Shown: one piece after another, positions 16,330 through 24,157 of the stretch
How the letters are laid out: every line of letters starts with the position of its first letter
Position numbering within the stretch: position 1 is the first letter of the stretch
NCBI RefSeq assembly: GCF_000091305.1
Contig: NC_013929.1
Span: forward strand, 4,712,001-4,776,000
Source of the DNA: Streptomyces scabiei 87.22
GTDB lineage: Bacteria > Actinomycetota > Actinomycetes > Streptomycetales > Streptomycetaceae
DNA: 64,000 nt
Reading direction: 5' to 3'
Notes under the pieces: model-generated
Seen by the model: the letters and a program-made list of their open reading frames with translations, nothing else
Told to the model about the DNA's origin: nothing
Databases searched by the model: none
Made by a program: the position numbers and the translations under genes

Positions 16330-16896
16330 TTGCGCACTCGTAAAGTCACGGTGATCGCCGCCTCCGTCGGCGTGGCAGTCGCGGCCGCCACAGGTGTCAC
16401 GTACGCCAGCTCCGCTCTGGAGTCCGCCCCGAAGACCACCTCGCTCGTCCAGGACGCGGCCCCCGTCGCCCCGCGCGGCGGCAACGGCACCGGCACCGAG
16501 GCCGGCTCGAACGCCTCGTCCGACCCCGGCGGCAAGGAGAGCTGGGGCGGCAAGAGGGGCGAGGGCCGAGGTGAGGGCCGGGGCGAGGGCCGCGGTGACA
16601 ACCGGGAGGAGGGCCGCATCTACATCAACGAGCGGTCCTACTCGGCCGACCCCGGCTCCTGCATCGCCGTGATCAACGTGAACAGCCTGATCGTTCCGCC
16701 GATCAACACCACCAGCTTCAACATCCGGAACGAGAGCGACCGGACCGTCGAGTTCTTCAACGGGGTCACCTGCGACAACGGCGCCCCTGTTGCCACGGTG
16801 GGTCCGCACAGCTCCAGCAACTCGGTCGCCGGCCAGCAGCAGCTGGAGCGTGTGGCCGTCGTGGGTAGTTTCCGCGTGATCGGCGGTCACCACTGA
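16330..16896 (+). CDS. secreted protein with (RGEG)n low-complexity linker
   Basis: 188-aa protein starting with TTG at 16330 after a purine-rich Shine-Dalgarno. Signal peptide: MRTRKVTVIAASVGVAVAAATGVTYA. Next comes an Ala/Gly/Ser-rich region with three to four tandem copies of GEGR (residues about 76-90; 12-bp DNA repeats). A C-terminal beta-rich domain of about 95 residues follows (IYINERSYSADPGSCIAVINV, FNIRNESDRTVEFFNGVTCDNG, VGPHSSSN) with two Cys (in GSCIA and VTCDN) that may be disulfide-linked. The function is unknown; the charged repeat suggests an extended cell-wall-spanning linker. A terminator hairpin follows. Confidence 0.8.
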   Translation: MRTRKVTVIAASVGVAVAAATGVTYASSALESAPKTTSLVQDAAPVAPRGGNGTGTEAGSNASSDPGGKESWGGKRGEGRGEGRGEGRGDNREEGRIYINERSYSADPGSCIAVINVNSLIVPPINTTSFNIRNESDRTVEFFNGVTCDNGAPVATVGPHSSSNSVAGQQQLERVAVVGSFRVIGGHH

Positions 16897-16937
16897 TTCC
16901 GGCAATGGCCGCCTGAGGGCCCAGTCGCACCATCGGA

Positions 16938-16968
16938 AACCCCGGCTCGCCGTAATCGAGCCGGGGTT
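16938..16968. terminator. hairpin terminator between convergent genes
   Basis: AACCCCGGCTCG (16938-16949) pairs perfectly with CGAGCCGGGGTT (16957-16968), loop of 7. It is 42 bp after the RGEG gene stop and 71 bp before the DUF397 stop, so it can serve both. Confidence 0.75.
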
Positions 16969-17038
16969 CCGGCACGGGGGTATCGCTTTAGGGCGACCCC
17001 TCCATGCTAAGCCGTGCGGCATCGCCACGGGCTGGTGA

Positions 17039-17239
17039 TTACTCCACCCGAGCGCTGTCCTTGGTGGCGTCGAGAAAGGCCTGCCAGCCGGTGGGCGAGA
17101 GGTGCAGGAGGGGGCCGTGGGGGTTCTTGCTGTCGCGGATGGCGCGACCGCCGGTGGAGGTGAGGGCGACCTCGACGCATTGTCCCTCACCTGTGGTGTA
17201 CGAGGAATTCCAGAACGGGCCTATGAACTCAGGGGTCAC
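17039..17239 (-). CDS. DUF397 domain protein
   Basis: 66-aa protein that is essentially one DUF397 domain: FWNSSYTTGEGQCVEVAL, RAIRDSKNPHGPLLHLSPTGWQAFLDA. DUF397 proteins in Streptomyces usually follow a WhiJ/DUF5753-type XRE regulator and are thought to antagonise or tune it. Here the GTG start overlaps the stop of the regulator remnant as GTGA (17236-17239), the ancestral coupling. Because the regulator has lost its DNA-binding half, this gene is probably an orphan and its expression is doubtful. Confidence 0.88.
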   Translation of the reverse strand: MTPEFIGPFWNSSYTTGEGQCVEVALTSTGGRAIRDSKNPHGPLLHLSPTGWQAFLDATKDSARVE

Positions 17240-17460
17240 GACGCTTCGTCCTTGATTCTCTCTCGCGCGCGCCGAATGAGCTGCTCGCTTGCATCCGGTG
17301 CCAGTGCTGCCGATCGTAGTTGGTCGAAGGCAAGCGTGTAAGAGGCGAGATCCTCGGGCGCTTCAAGGATGGACGTGCCCCGCAGGTTCTCCAGCGTCAC
17401 AGCTTCCACGATCGGCTCCACGTCGAAGCTGAAGGAGGTGTCGGACCCGGACAAGGCGAA
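17236..17460 (-). pseudogene. C-terminal remnant of a DUF5753 (WhiJ-like) XRE regulator
   Basis: The frame ending at 17236 reads FSFDVEPIVEAVTLENLRGTSILEAPEDLASYTLAFDQLRSAALAPDASEQLIRRARERI, which is the end of a DUF5753 ligand-type domain. The upstream helix-turn-helix and most of DUF5753 (over 200 residues) are absent. The recognisable similarity stops near 17440-17460, exactly where the plus-strand HATPase remnant begins. It is therefore a truncated gene, followed in coupled fashion by DUF397. Confidence 0.75.
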
Positions 17461-17462
17461 GG

Positions 17463-17614
17463 GTCCTGCCCTGCGGGCGGAGCCGGATCCCCAACAGGAC
17501 GGCGGGCGCGGCCTCGTGCTCGTCGCCGCCCTCGCCGAGCGGTGGGGGCATGAGACGCGGCCGTTCACCAAGTGCGTATGGGCGTACTTCGTGGTCCCGG
17601 GAGGGCCACGGTGA
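17463..17614 (+). pseudogene. C-terminal remnant of a HATPase (RsbW-like ATP-binding) gene
   Basis: In the plus frame ending at 17614 the peptide GRGLVLVAALAERWGHETRPFTKCVWAYFVVPG matches the last part of Streptomyces anti-sigma-factor-like histidine-kinase-type ATPases, where GRGL is the G2 box and the W-x-x-x-x-x-x-KxVW motif ends the fold. The N-box and the first 90 or so residues are missing. Such genes typically lie divergent from DUF5753 regulators, which is the orientation seen here. The exact boundary is uncertain by about 20 bp. Confidence 0.65.
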
Positions 17615-17677
17615 CGCGGCCGAGCGGGACCTCGCGCGGGCGTGCGTCACGGCGTACCCGGGTGAGAGGCGTACGGC

Positions 17678-17884
17678 ATGAGTGACGAACCGGGGCGGCC
17701 GGGCGGCACCGTACCGCCGGATCAGGTCATGGCCACGTTCAGCGCATGGCTGGACCATGCCGTGGCCTGCAAGGACGCCTGCCGCAGGGACGGCGTCTCC
17801 TGCCTCGACTCGATGCGACTGGCCAGACGGCACCGCGCGGCGAGGAAGGCGGCGGGCAGGGCTCGCCCGAACGCCTCCGACTGA
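17678..17884 (+). CDS. small hypothetical protein with three cysteines
   Basis: 68-aa reading frame from the ATG at 17678 with GAGAGG about 8 nt upstream. The sequence HAVACKDACRRDGVSCLDSMRLARRHRAARKA has a C-x3-C-x6-C arrangement before a basic helix, a pattern seen in small actinobacterial proteins of unknown role. It ends 5 bp before the convergent GNAT stop. Short length leaves real doubt. Confidence 0.5.
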   Translation: MSDEPGRPGGTVPPDQVMATFSAWLDHAVACKDACRRDGVSCLDSMRLARRHRAARKAAGRARPNASD

Positions 17885-17889
17885 GGCCG

Positions 17890-18393
17890 CTAGTCGGCGC
17901 CGTGCACGACGGGCGGGGCCTGGGCGGCGAGGGACTTGAGGGGGGCACCGGTGAGCCGGCACACCGTCCACTCGTCCAGGAGTTCCACCCCGAGCGACTT
18001 GTAGAAGTCGATCGTCGGCTCGTTCCAGGCGAGCACCCACCACTCGAAGCGCTCGTAACCCCGCTGCTCGCAGAGCGCGGCGAGGGCGGCGAGCAGGGCC
18101 TTGCCGTGCCCCGCACCCCGCGCGCCGGGGCGTACGAAGAGGTCTTCCAGATGCATGCCCCGCGTACCGGTCCACGTCGAGAAGCGCGGGAACCACAGCG
18201 CGAAGCCCACGGTCGCGGCCGTGTCGTCGTCCTGCGCGATCAGCACGTACGCCGCCGGGTGCTCGCCGAAGAGGGCCTCGCGGAGCTGTTCCGGCGTGGC
18301 CCGGGCCTGCTCGACGGCCCGTTCGTAGTCGGCGAGTTCGCGGATCATCGCGCCGATCTCCGCTACGTCGTCCACGGTGGCGGTACGGATCAT
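17890..18393 (-). CDS. GNAT family N-acetyltransferase
   Basis: 167-aa acetyltransferase starting MIRTATVDDVAEIGAMIREL. Motif A, VRPGARGAGHGKALLAALAAL (acetyl-CoA pyrophosphate loop), follows the strand FALWFPRFSTWTGTRGMHLEDLF. The C-terminal RFEWWVLAWNEPTIDFYKSLG is the motif-B region and is close to spermidine/spermine (SAT/PaiA-like) members, so a diamine or thialysine-type substrate is plausible. A GTG 18 bp upstream (18411) is an alternative start. Possibly divergently transcribed from the DNA-binding protein gene at 18505. Confidence 0.85.
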   Translation of the reverse strand: MIRTATVDDVAEIGAMIRELADYERAVEQARATPEQLREALFGEHPAAYVLIAQDDDTAATVGFALWFPRFSTWTGTRGMHLEDLFVRPGARGAGHGKALLAALAALCEQRGYERFEWWVLAWNEPTIDFYKSLGVELLDEWTVCRLTGAPLKSLAAQAPPVVHGAD

Positions 18394-18469
18394 GCGGGGA
18401 TCATCGGGCACGGCGCCGAGCCGTGTCCAGCCGTGAGGGTTCGTGGAGCAGGCAGGAGGAAATAAAGCG

Positions 18470-18498
18470 TTGACAACAAGTTGTTTGCATTCGATGCT
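18470..18498 (+). promoter_or_regulatory. probable leaderless promoter with inverted repeat in the spacer
   Basis: A consensus -35 TTGACA at 18470-18475 is followed after 17 bp by GATGCT at 18493-18498, a weak -10. Transcription would begin 6-8 bp later, at or next to the ATG at 18505, giving a leaderless mRNA. The start of the spacer forms ACAAC-AA-GTTGT (18473-18484), a short dyad suited to repressor binding. The -35 is unusually close to consensus for this genome. Confidence 0.6.
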
Positions 18499-18504
18499 GG
18501 CTGC

Positions 18505-18960
18505 ATGCCGTCAACGCCTCCGCAGCAGCCCGACGATCCCTTCTCGCCCCCGAACGCGGACGAGGCCCGGGCCCAGCGCGTCTACACGTCCCTGTTCCGC
18601 ATCGCCGAGCGGCATGCGGCCACGGACGAGCAGCGCCGCCGCCAGGTACACCCGCACGTCCTCGGCCCGCACGAGGCGATCAGGCTGGTCTCGTACCTGC
18701 TCAGCGGCGCCGCGCTGCCGGACGACGGCGAGGCCGAGGTCGACCGCGCCGACATCACCGCCGCCCTGACCCTGATCCCCCTCGCACGCGGCGAGATGGA
18801 CGAACTGGAGCTCGGCCTCCTCGACATGGCCCGGGGCCGCGGCATGACCTGGCCGGAGATCGCCTTCGGCCTCGGCCTGGGGAGCCCCCAGGCGGCGCGG
18901 CAGCGCCACGAGCGCCTGGCGAGCCGGACGGAGACGGGCGCCGAGAAAGCGGAGGGATAG
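18505..18960 (+). CDS. putative DNA-binding protein (helix-turn-helix)
   Basis: 151-aa protein starting MPSTPPQQPDDPFSPPNADEARAQRVY. The middle is acidic and helical (AIRLVSYLLSG, ADITAALTLIPLARGEMDELELGLLDMARGRG). The C-terminal segment GMTWPEIAFGLGLGSPQAARQRHERL reads as a helix-turn-helix of the type that checks for sequence-specific or sigma-like contacts. No Shine-Dalgarno precedes the ATG, in line with leaderless expression from the promoter just upstream. Its target is unknown; autoregulation through the ACAAC/GTTGT dyad is possible. Confidence 0.75.
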   Translation: MPSTPPQQPDDPFSPPNADEARAQRVYTSLFRIAERHAATDEQRRRQVHPHVLGPHEAIRLVSYLLSGAALPDDGEAEVDRADITAALTLIPLARGEMDELELGLLDMARGRGMTWPEIAFGLGLGSPQAARQRHERLASRTETGAEKAEG

Positions 18961-18990
18961 CCGCCCACCCCCGGCCCCGCCGGTTTCCCC

Positions 18991-19040
18991 GGTCAGCCCC
19001 GCTCAGCCCCGCTCAGCCCCGCTCAGCCCCGCTCAGCCCC
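18991..19040. repeat. 10-bp tandem repeat containing a stop codon
   Basis: Five contiguous copies of GCTCAGCCCC (the first copy GGTCAGCCCC). The TGA stop of the minus-strand MarR gene is the TCA at 19033-19035 in the last copy, so slippage at the 3' end only adds or removes units after the stop. Confidence 0.9.
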
Positions 19041-19566
19041 GAGGGAACAGCTCGTCGCGGCGGGTGCGCCAGCGTCGCATCACGGCCTCGACCTCGACCT
19101 CGACGAACTCGAAGAACGCGAGGGTCTCGGCCAGCCGGCGCCCCGCCGGGGTGTCGACACCCAGGCCGGCCACCCCCTCGCGCAGGGACTCCTGCCAGCG
19201 CTTGATGATGGCCTCGCGGTTGGTGAGGGCCTCGTACCACTGGTCGCTGTGGACTCGGTAGCGCTCGCGGCGCGAACCCGGCTCACGCTCCCGTGACACC
19301 AGGCGCACCTGGGCGAGATAGCGGACGGCGCCGGAGACGGCCGCCGGGCTGATCTGCAGCTGTTCGCCCAGCTCCACGGAGGTCAGCGCACCGGTGTCGG
19401 AGGCGAGGAGCGCGGCGAAGACCCGGGCCGGCATACGCGGGACCCCGGCCTCGACGAGCTGGGCCGCGAAGTTCTCGACGAAACGGGAGACCGACTCGGC
19501 GTCACGCCCCCCGGCCTCCGCCACGGCATCGGTCTCCGCCCCGGCGCCGGTCTCCGGATCCGTCAT
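19033..19566 (-). CDS. MarR/GbsR-type transcriptional regulator
   Basis: 177-aa winged-helix protein with an acidic, disordered N-terminus of about 25 residues. Then: RFVENFAAQLVEAGVPRMPARVFAALL, the recognition helix SAAAVSGAVRYL in the form SPAAVSGAVRYLAQV, wing residues REPGSRRERYRV, and a C-terminal helix (LAFFEFVEVEVEAVMRRW). This subfamily (PadR/GbsR-like MarR) often represses adjacent ABC exporters. The divergent transporter pair starts 145 bp away, so it is the obvious target. Confidence 0.85.
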   Translation of the reverse strand: MTDPETGAGAETDAVAEAGGRDAESVSRFVENFAAQLVEAGVPRMPARVFAALLASDTGALTSVELGEQLQISPAAVSGAVRYLAQVRLVSREREPGSRRERYRVHSDQWYEALTNREAIIKRWQESLREGVAGLGVDTPAGRRLAETLAFFEFVEVEVEAVMRRWRTRRDELFPRG

Positions 19567-19710
19567 CCCTGATCACTCCCTCGCCCGCCGTCGTCGTGAG
19601 GCCCCTCCGCGGGTCCGCATACTCCCTGGTCAGGCCCTGTCGCCACCCTACCGGCAGTTCACACCCTTCCTTAACTTCACAAATTTCTGAATTAAGCGTA
19701 CGTTCTGAAC

Positions 19711-20631
19711 ATGACGCAGGCCATCACCGTCTCCGGACTCCAGAAGTCCTTCGGACGAACCCACGCGCTGGACGGCCTCGACCTGACGGTCGCCTCCGGC
19801 GAGGTCCACGGCTTCCTCGGCCCCAACGGCGCCGGAAAGTCCACCGCGATCCGTGTCCTGCTCGGCCTGCTCCGCGCCGACTCGGGCGCCGCGCAGGTCC
19901 TGGGCCACGACCCGTGGAGGGACGCGGTCGAGGTGCACCGCCGCATCGCGTACGTCCCCGGCGACGTGACCCTGTGGCGGAACCTCTCCGGCGGCGAGGT
20001 CATCGACCTCTACGGACGGCTCCGGGGCGGGCTGGACGCGGGGCGCCGCGCGGAACTGGTCGAGCGGTTCGAACTGGACCCGACCAAGAAGGGCCGCACC
20101 TACTCCAAGGGCAACCGTCAGAAGGTCGCCCTCGTCGCCGCGTTCGCCTCCGACGTCGACCTCCTCATCCTGGACGAGCCGACCTCGGGCCTGGACCCGC
20201 TGATGGAGGAGGTCTTCCAGCAGTGCGTACGGGAGGAGCGCGACCGGGGCCGGACGGTCCTGCTGTCGTCCCACATCCTCAGCGAGGTCGAGGAGTTGTG
20301 CGACCGGGTGAGCATCATCCGCAAGGGCGTGACCGTCGAGAGCGGCTCCCTCGCCGAACTGCGCCACCTCACCCGTACCACCGTCACCGCCGAACTCGCC
20401 GGGCCGCCCGACGGTCTGACCGGTCTCCCCGGCGTCCACGATCTCGACGTCCGGGGCAACCGCGTCCACCTCCAGGTCGACACCGACAAGCTCAACGCCG
20501 TCCTCCGCTCCCTCACCGACGCCGGCGTACGGTCCCTGACGTCCACTCCCCCGACCCTGGAGGAGCTGTTCCTGCGGCACTACCAGGACGACGTCACGCG
20601 CGGCACCCGGGAGGAGGCGGTCGCGCGATGA
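19711..20631 (+). CDS. ABC transporter ATP-binding protein
   Basis: 306-aa ATPase. Walker A GPNGAGKST (residues about 38-46), Q-loop region VPGDVTLWRN, Walker B LLILDEPTSGLDPL, and H-loop LLSSHILSEVEEL. The signature is YSKGNRQKV rather than LSGGQ, a known variant in DrrA-like exporters. The C-terminal 80 residues form an accessory domain ending TLEELFLRHYQDD, typical of drug and antibiotic exporters. Coupled to the permease by an ATGA overlap (20628-20631). Upstream at 19670-19700 is an AT-rich stretch containing AATTTCTGAATTAAG, a likely promoter/operator for the divergent MarR protein. Confidence 0.92.
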   Translation: MTQAITVSGLQKSFGRTHALDGLDLTVASGEVHGFLGPNGAGKSTAIRVLLGLLRADSGAAQVLGHDPWRDAVEVHRRIAYVPGDVTLWRNLSGGEVIDLYGRLRGGLDAGRRAELVERFELDPTKKGRTYSKGNRQKVALVAAFASDVDLLILDEPTSGLDPLMEEVFQQCVREERDRGRTVLLSSHILSEVEELCDRVSIIRKGVTVESGSLAELRHLTRTTVTAELAGPPDGLTGLPGVHDLDVRGNRVHLQVDTDKLNAVLRSLTDAGVRSLTSTPPTLEELFLRHYQDDVTRGTREEAVAR

Positions 20632-22304
20632 CCGCCTCCACCACCGGATCAGCCGAGTCCGCCCCCTCGGCCGGACAGGCGGGATCGGCCGGATCGGCCG
20701 GATCGGCCGGTCCGTTCGCCGTCCGGTCGGGCGGGGCCGACCAACTGGCCGGCACGGGCATCCTGTTGCGGTTCGCCCTGCGCCGGGACCGTGTGATGGT
20801 TCCGGTCTGGGTCGCGGTGACCGGACTGATGGTCCTGTCCATGCCCAACAGCCTGCGCAGCCTGTACGGCACCGCCGCCGAACGCGCCGACCTCATGCGC
20901 CAGATGACCACCAACGCGTCCCTGCGCGCCCTGGTCGGTCCCGTCTTCGACGACTCCCTCGGCGCCCTGACCGCCTGGCGCGTCGGCGTCTACGCCGGTC
21001 TGCTCGCCGCGATCATGAGCCTCCTCGTCGTCATCCGCCACACCCGCGACGAGGAGGAGAGCGGCCGCCAGGAACTGATCGCGTCGGGCACGGTCGGCCG
21101 CCGGGCGCCGCTGACGGCCGCCCTACTCACGGCGGCCGTCGCGAACGGCGGCCTGGCGGCGCTCGTCACGCTCGGGCTGGCCGGGCAGGGGGCCGCGGGC
21201 GCGGTGGCGTTCGGGCTGGGCATCGCGGGCGTCGGGATGGTGTTCGCGACGATGGCGGCGGTCGTGGCACAACTGACGGAGAGCGCCCGGCTGGCGCGGG
21301 GGCTGACGGCAGGGGTGCTGGGTCTGGCGTTCGTGCTGCGGGCGGCAGGGGACTCGTCCGCGAACGACGGTTCGTCTTTTTTGACGTGGATGTCGCCGCT
21401 GGGGTGGCTGGAAAACGAGCGTTCGTTCGCCGACGAACGGTGGTGGGTGCTGTCCCTGTTCGTGGCCGCGACGCTGCTCCAGGGCGCGGTGGCGTACCAG
21501 CTGGCCGGGCGCCGCGACGTCGGCATGAGCTTCCTGCCGACCCGGCCGGGACCCGCGACCGGCCGACTGGGCACGGCCGGTGCGCTCGCCTGGCGGTTGC
21601 AGCGCGGCAGCGTCCTCGGCTGGAGCATCGGCTTCTTCCTCGCCGGACTCGTCTACGGCGGGCTGACCGAGGGCACGGCCGAATTCGTCGGTGACAACGA
21701 AGGTGCCCGCCAGATCTTCGAGCGGATGGGCGGCCGGTCCGGCCTGACCGACGCCTTCCTCGCCTCGATGATCGGCATGCTCGGTCTGATCGCCGCGCTG
21801 TACGTCGTCGCCGCCGTGCTGCGGCTGCACGGCGAGGAAACCTCCGGCCGTGCCGAACCGCTCCTGGCCAACGCGGTGGGCCGCGTCCGCTGGGCCGCCG
21901 GGCACCTGGCCGTCGCCTTCGGCGGAGCCGTGTGGATCATGCTCCTCGCCGGTCTCGGCTTCACCCTCGGCTACGGCAAGGATGCCGGCCCCATCCTGGC
22001 CGGGTGCCTCGTCCAGGTCGCCGGGGTGTGGGTCGTCGGCGGCAGCGCGGTCCTGCTCTACGGCCTCACCCCCCGTGCGGCGCCGGCGGCCTGGGGCCTC
22101 GCCGGTGCCGTCCTGCTCATCGGCTGGATCGGCCCCGCGCTCGACGCCCCCCGGGCCGTCCTCGACCTCTCGCCCTTCGGCCACCTGCCGAAGCTGCCGG
22201 GCGGGGAGATGGAGTGGACGCCGGTACTGGTCCTGACCGGGATCGCGGTGCTGCTGGTGGCGGGCGGCCTGGCCGGGCTGCGACGGCGGGATCTCAGCAG
22301 CTGA
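20628..22304 (+). CDS. ABC transporter permease (two-half, ABC-2 type)
   Basis: 558-aa membrane protein starting MTASTTGSAESAPSAG with a Gly-Ser-Ala repeat (9-bp DNA repeats at about 20690-20715) before the first TM helix. It has about 12 hydrophobic segments in two halves: MVPVWVAVTGLMVLSM to WWVLSLFVAATLLQG, then SVLGWSIGFFLAGLVYG to VLVLTGIAVLLVAGGLAG. Each half begins with a cytosolic LRFALRRDR or AWRLQRGS segment, as in fused exporter permeases. With the upstream ATPase it makes a complete export system, probably for a lipophilic toxin or antibiotic. Confidence 0.9.
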   Translation: MTASTTGSAESAPSAGQAGSAGSAGSAGPFAVRSGGADQLAGTGILLRFALRRDRVMVPVWVAVTGLMVLSMPNSLRSLYGTAAERADLMRQMTTNASLRALVGPVFDDSLGALTAWRVGVYAGLLAAIMSLLVVIRHTRDEEESGRQELIASGTVGRRAPLTAALLTAAVANGGLAALVTLGLAGQGAAGAVAFGLGIAGVGMVFATMAAVVAQLTESARLARGLTAGVLGLAFVLRAAGDSSANDGSSFLTWMSPLGWLENERSFADERWWVLSLFVAATLLQGAVAYQLAGRRDVGMSFLPTRPGPATGRLGTAGALAWRLQRGSVLGWSIGFFLAGLVYGGLTEGTAEFVGDNEGARQIFERMGGRSGLTDAFLASMIGMLGLIAALYVVAAVLRLHGEETSGRAEPLLANAVGRVRWAAGHLAVAFGGAVWIMLLAGLGFTLGYGKDAGPILAGCLVQVAGVWVVGGSAVLLYGLTPRAAPAAWGLAGAVLLIGWIGPALDAPRAVLDLSPFGHLPKLPGGEMEWTPVLVLTGIAVLLVAGGLAGLRRRDLSS

Positions 22305-22653
22305 GGGGTGCGTTGCGGAGCGGTTCGCCGACTGCGGCGGCGTGGCGGGTTCCGGCCGCCGGTGCGGTCTCGTGCCTCCCTGGCCGTGGCACCTGCCCCG
22401 GCCGGGAGAACCACGGCAGCGGAGCCCGCGTCCCTCCCGTCGTGGACCGACCGGCCGACCCGCCCCGGAGCAACACGGGGCATGCGAGCCGGACAGGGGC
22501 GGACGGGCAGGGAGTCGCGGGGTGGACCGGGAGAGCCTTTCGGGGTGCGGCGGATGTGCATTGTCGGCGGCGGGCACGGTGGCCGCGACGCTCGCCTGGA
22601 GCACCTCCGACCGCACCCGGCGCCATCTCCGGGGCGGCTTCGAGGGCGAGGGC

Positions 22654-22851
22654 ATGGACTACACCGTCCTCGTCACCGAACTCCCCTTCGTCGCCCTGGC
22701 CGGAGCGGCCGTCCCGGCCGCCGTCTGCCTGCTGATCGCGGCACTGTGCGCCCGGCGCCGGCGCCCGGGGGCCGGAGGATCGGGTCCGGGTTCGGGTTCG
22801 GGTCCGTGTTCGGGGCCGAGGTCGGAGCCGGGGCCGGGGTCCGGCGGTTGA
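22654..22851 (+). CDS. possible small membrane protein
   Basis: 65-codon frame from the ATG at 22654 with GAGGGCGAGGG just upstream. It has one hydrophobic helix (FVALAGAAVPAAVCLLIAALCA), a basic ARRRRP stop-transfer and a Gly/Ser/Pro tail of repeated GSG units, and ends 6 bp before the convergent P450 stop. The frame is open further upstream (ATLAWSTSDRTRRHL), so the true start may be earlier. No homology recognised. The 350 bp between the permease stop and this frame show no other convincing gene. Confidence 0.4.
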   Translation: MDYTVLVTELPFVALAGAAVPAAVCLLIAALCARRRRPGAGGSGPGSGSGPCSGPRSEPGPGSGG

Positions 22852-22857
22852 AGGGGG

Positions 22858-24075
22858 TCAGACCTCGACGGCCAGGCCGTCCAGCCCTCGGATCACGAAG
22901 TTCGGCTTCCGGGTCGGCTCGGTGGCGAGCGTCAGTGCCGGGGCCTTCGTCAGGAGGGCCGTCATCGAGGCGGCCAGTTCGATCCGGGCGAGGGGGGCGC
23001 CGATGCAGTAGTGGATGCCCGCGCTGAAGGAGATGTGCGGGTTCTCCGTGCGGGTGAGGTCCAGCCGCTCGGGGGCGGCGAACACGGCCGGGTCGTGGTT
23101 GGCCGAGCCGAACAGCATCGCGATCTCCGCGCCGCGCGGAACCGTCGTCCCGTCGATCTCGACGTCGTCCAGCACCCACCGCTCGAACAGCTGCAGCGGG
23201 GTGTCGTACCGCATCAGCTCCTCCACCGCCGCGGGCACCAGCGCGTGGTCCGCGCGCAGGGCCGCCAGCTGCTCCGGGTTCCGGAACAGCGCCCACCAGC
23301 CGTTCACGGTGGCGTTCACCGTCGCCTCGTGGCCCGCGTTCAGCAGCAGCACACAGGTGGAGATCATCTCCTGCTCGGTGAGACGGTCGCCCTCGTCGTG
23401 GGCGGCGATCAGGCCCGAGATCAGGTCCTCACCCGGCTTCGCCCTGCGGTGCGCGATCAGCTCCCGCAGAAACTCCGAGAACTCCACCGACGCCCGCACC
23501 GCCCGCTTCGCCGTGTCCTCCGACGGGCTCAGCTCGTACATCCCGCAGATGTCCGCCGACCAGGGCCGCAACTGGGCCCGGTCGGACTCGGGGATGCCGA
23601 GCATCTCGGCGATCACCGCCACCGGCAGCGGCTCCGCGACGTCCGTCAGCAGGTCTCCCCCGCCGGCCTCGACCAGCCCGGCGACCAGCTCACCGGCCAG
23701 TCCCTCCACATACGGCTTCAGCCGCTCCACCGTGCGCGGTGTGAACGCCTTCGACACCAGCCGCCGGATCCGGGTGTGGTCCGGCGGCTCCAGGTCGAGC
23801 ATGCCGTGGTCGTTGAGCGTGTGGAACGGCTCGTGCTCCGCCGGCGGCGCGACCCGGCCGAAGTCCTCGTGCGTGAACCGGTGCTGGTACGTCCGCCCGA
23901 GCCTGCGGTCCCGCAGCAGGGCCGAGACATCTGCGTGGTGCGGGACGAGCCACTGGTTCGTCGGCTCGAAGTACTGCACCCTGCCCCGGGCCCGCAGCTC
24001 CGCGTACGCCGGGTACGGGTCGGCCACGAAGTCGGGGTCCCACGGGTCGAAAGCGAGGTCGGAAGCAGCTGCCAT
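22858..24075 (-). CDS. cytochrome P450 (CYP107-like)
   Basis: 405-aa bacterial class-I P450. Heme-binding loop FSAGIHYCIGAPLARIE (Cys at about 354), ExxR in EELMRYD, and PERLDLTR. The I-helix oxygen-binding motif reads LLNAGHEATVN: the conserved Thr of AGxET is Ala here, followed by Thr, as in EryF (CYP107A1), where the substrate supplies the missing hydroxyl. From memory the S. coelicolor protein at this chromosomal position is a CYP107U. No ferredoxin gene is adjacent, so redox partners must come from elsewhere. The substrate is unknown. Confidence 0.92.
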   Translation of the reverse strand: MAAASDLAFDPWDPDFVADPYPAYAELRARGRVQYFEPTNQWLVPHHADVSALLRDRRLGRTYQHRFTHEDFGRVAPPAEHEPFHTLNDHGMLDLEPPDHTRIRRLVSKAFTPRTVERLKPYVEGLAGELVAGLVEAGGGDLLTDVAEPLPVAVIAEMLGIPESDRAQLRPWSADICGMYELSPSEDTAKRAVRASVEFSEFLRELIAHRRAKPGEDLISGLIAAHDEGDRLTEQEMISTCVLLLNAGHEATVNATVNGWWALFRNPEQLAALRADHALVPAAVEELMRYDTPLQLFERWVLDDVEIDGTTVPRGAEIAMLFGSANHDPAVFAAPERLDLTRTENPHISFSAGIHYCIGAPLARIELAASMTALLTKAPALTLATEPTRKPNFVIRGLDGLAVEV

Positions 24076-24157
24076 GACCGGACGCTAACCCGCGAGCGGG
24101 CCCCATGACCAGGGGGAACCGACGCGTCCCCGCGAAGAGAGCCGCTCCCCGGGCCCG

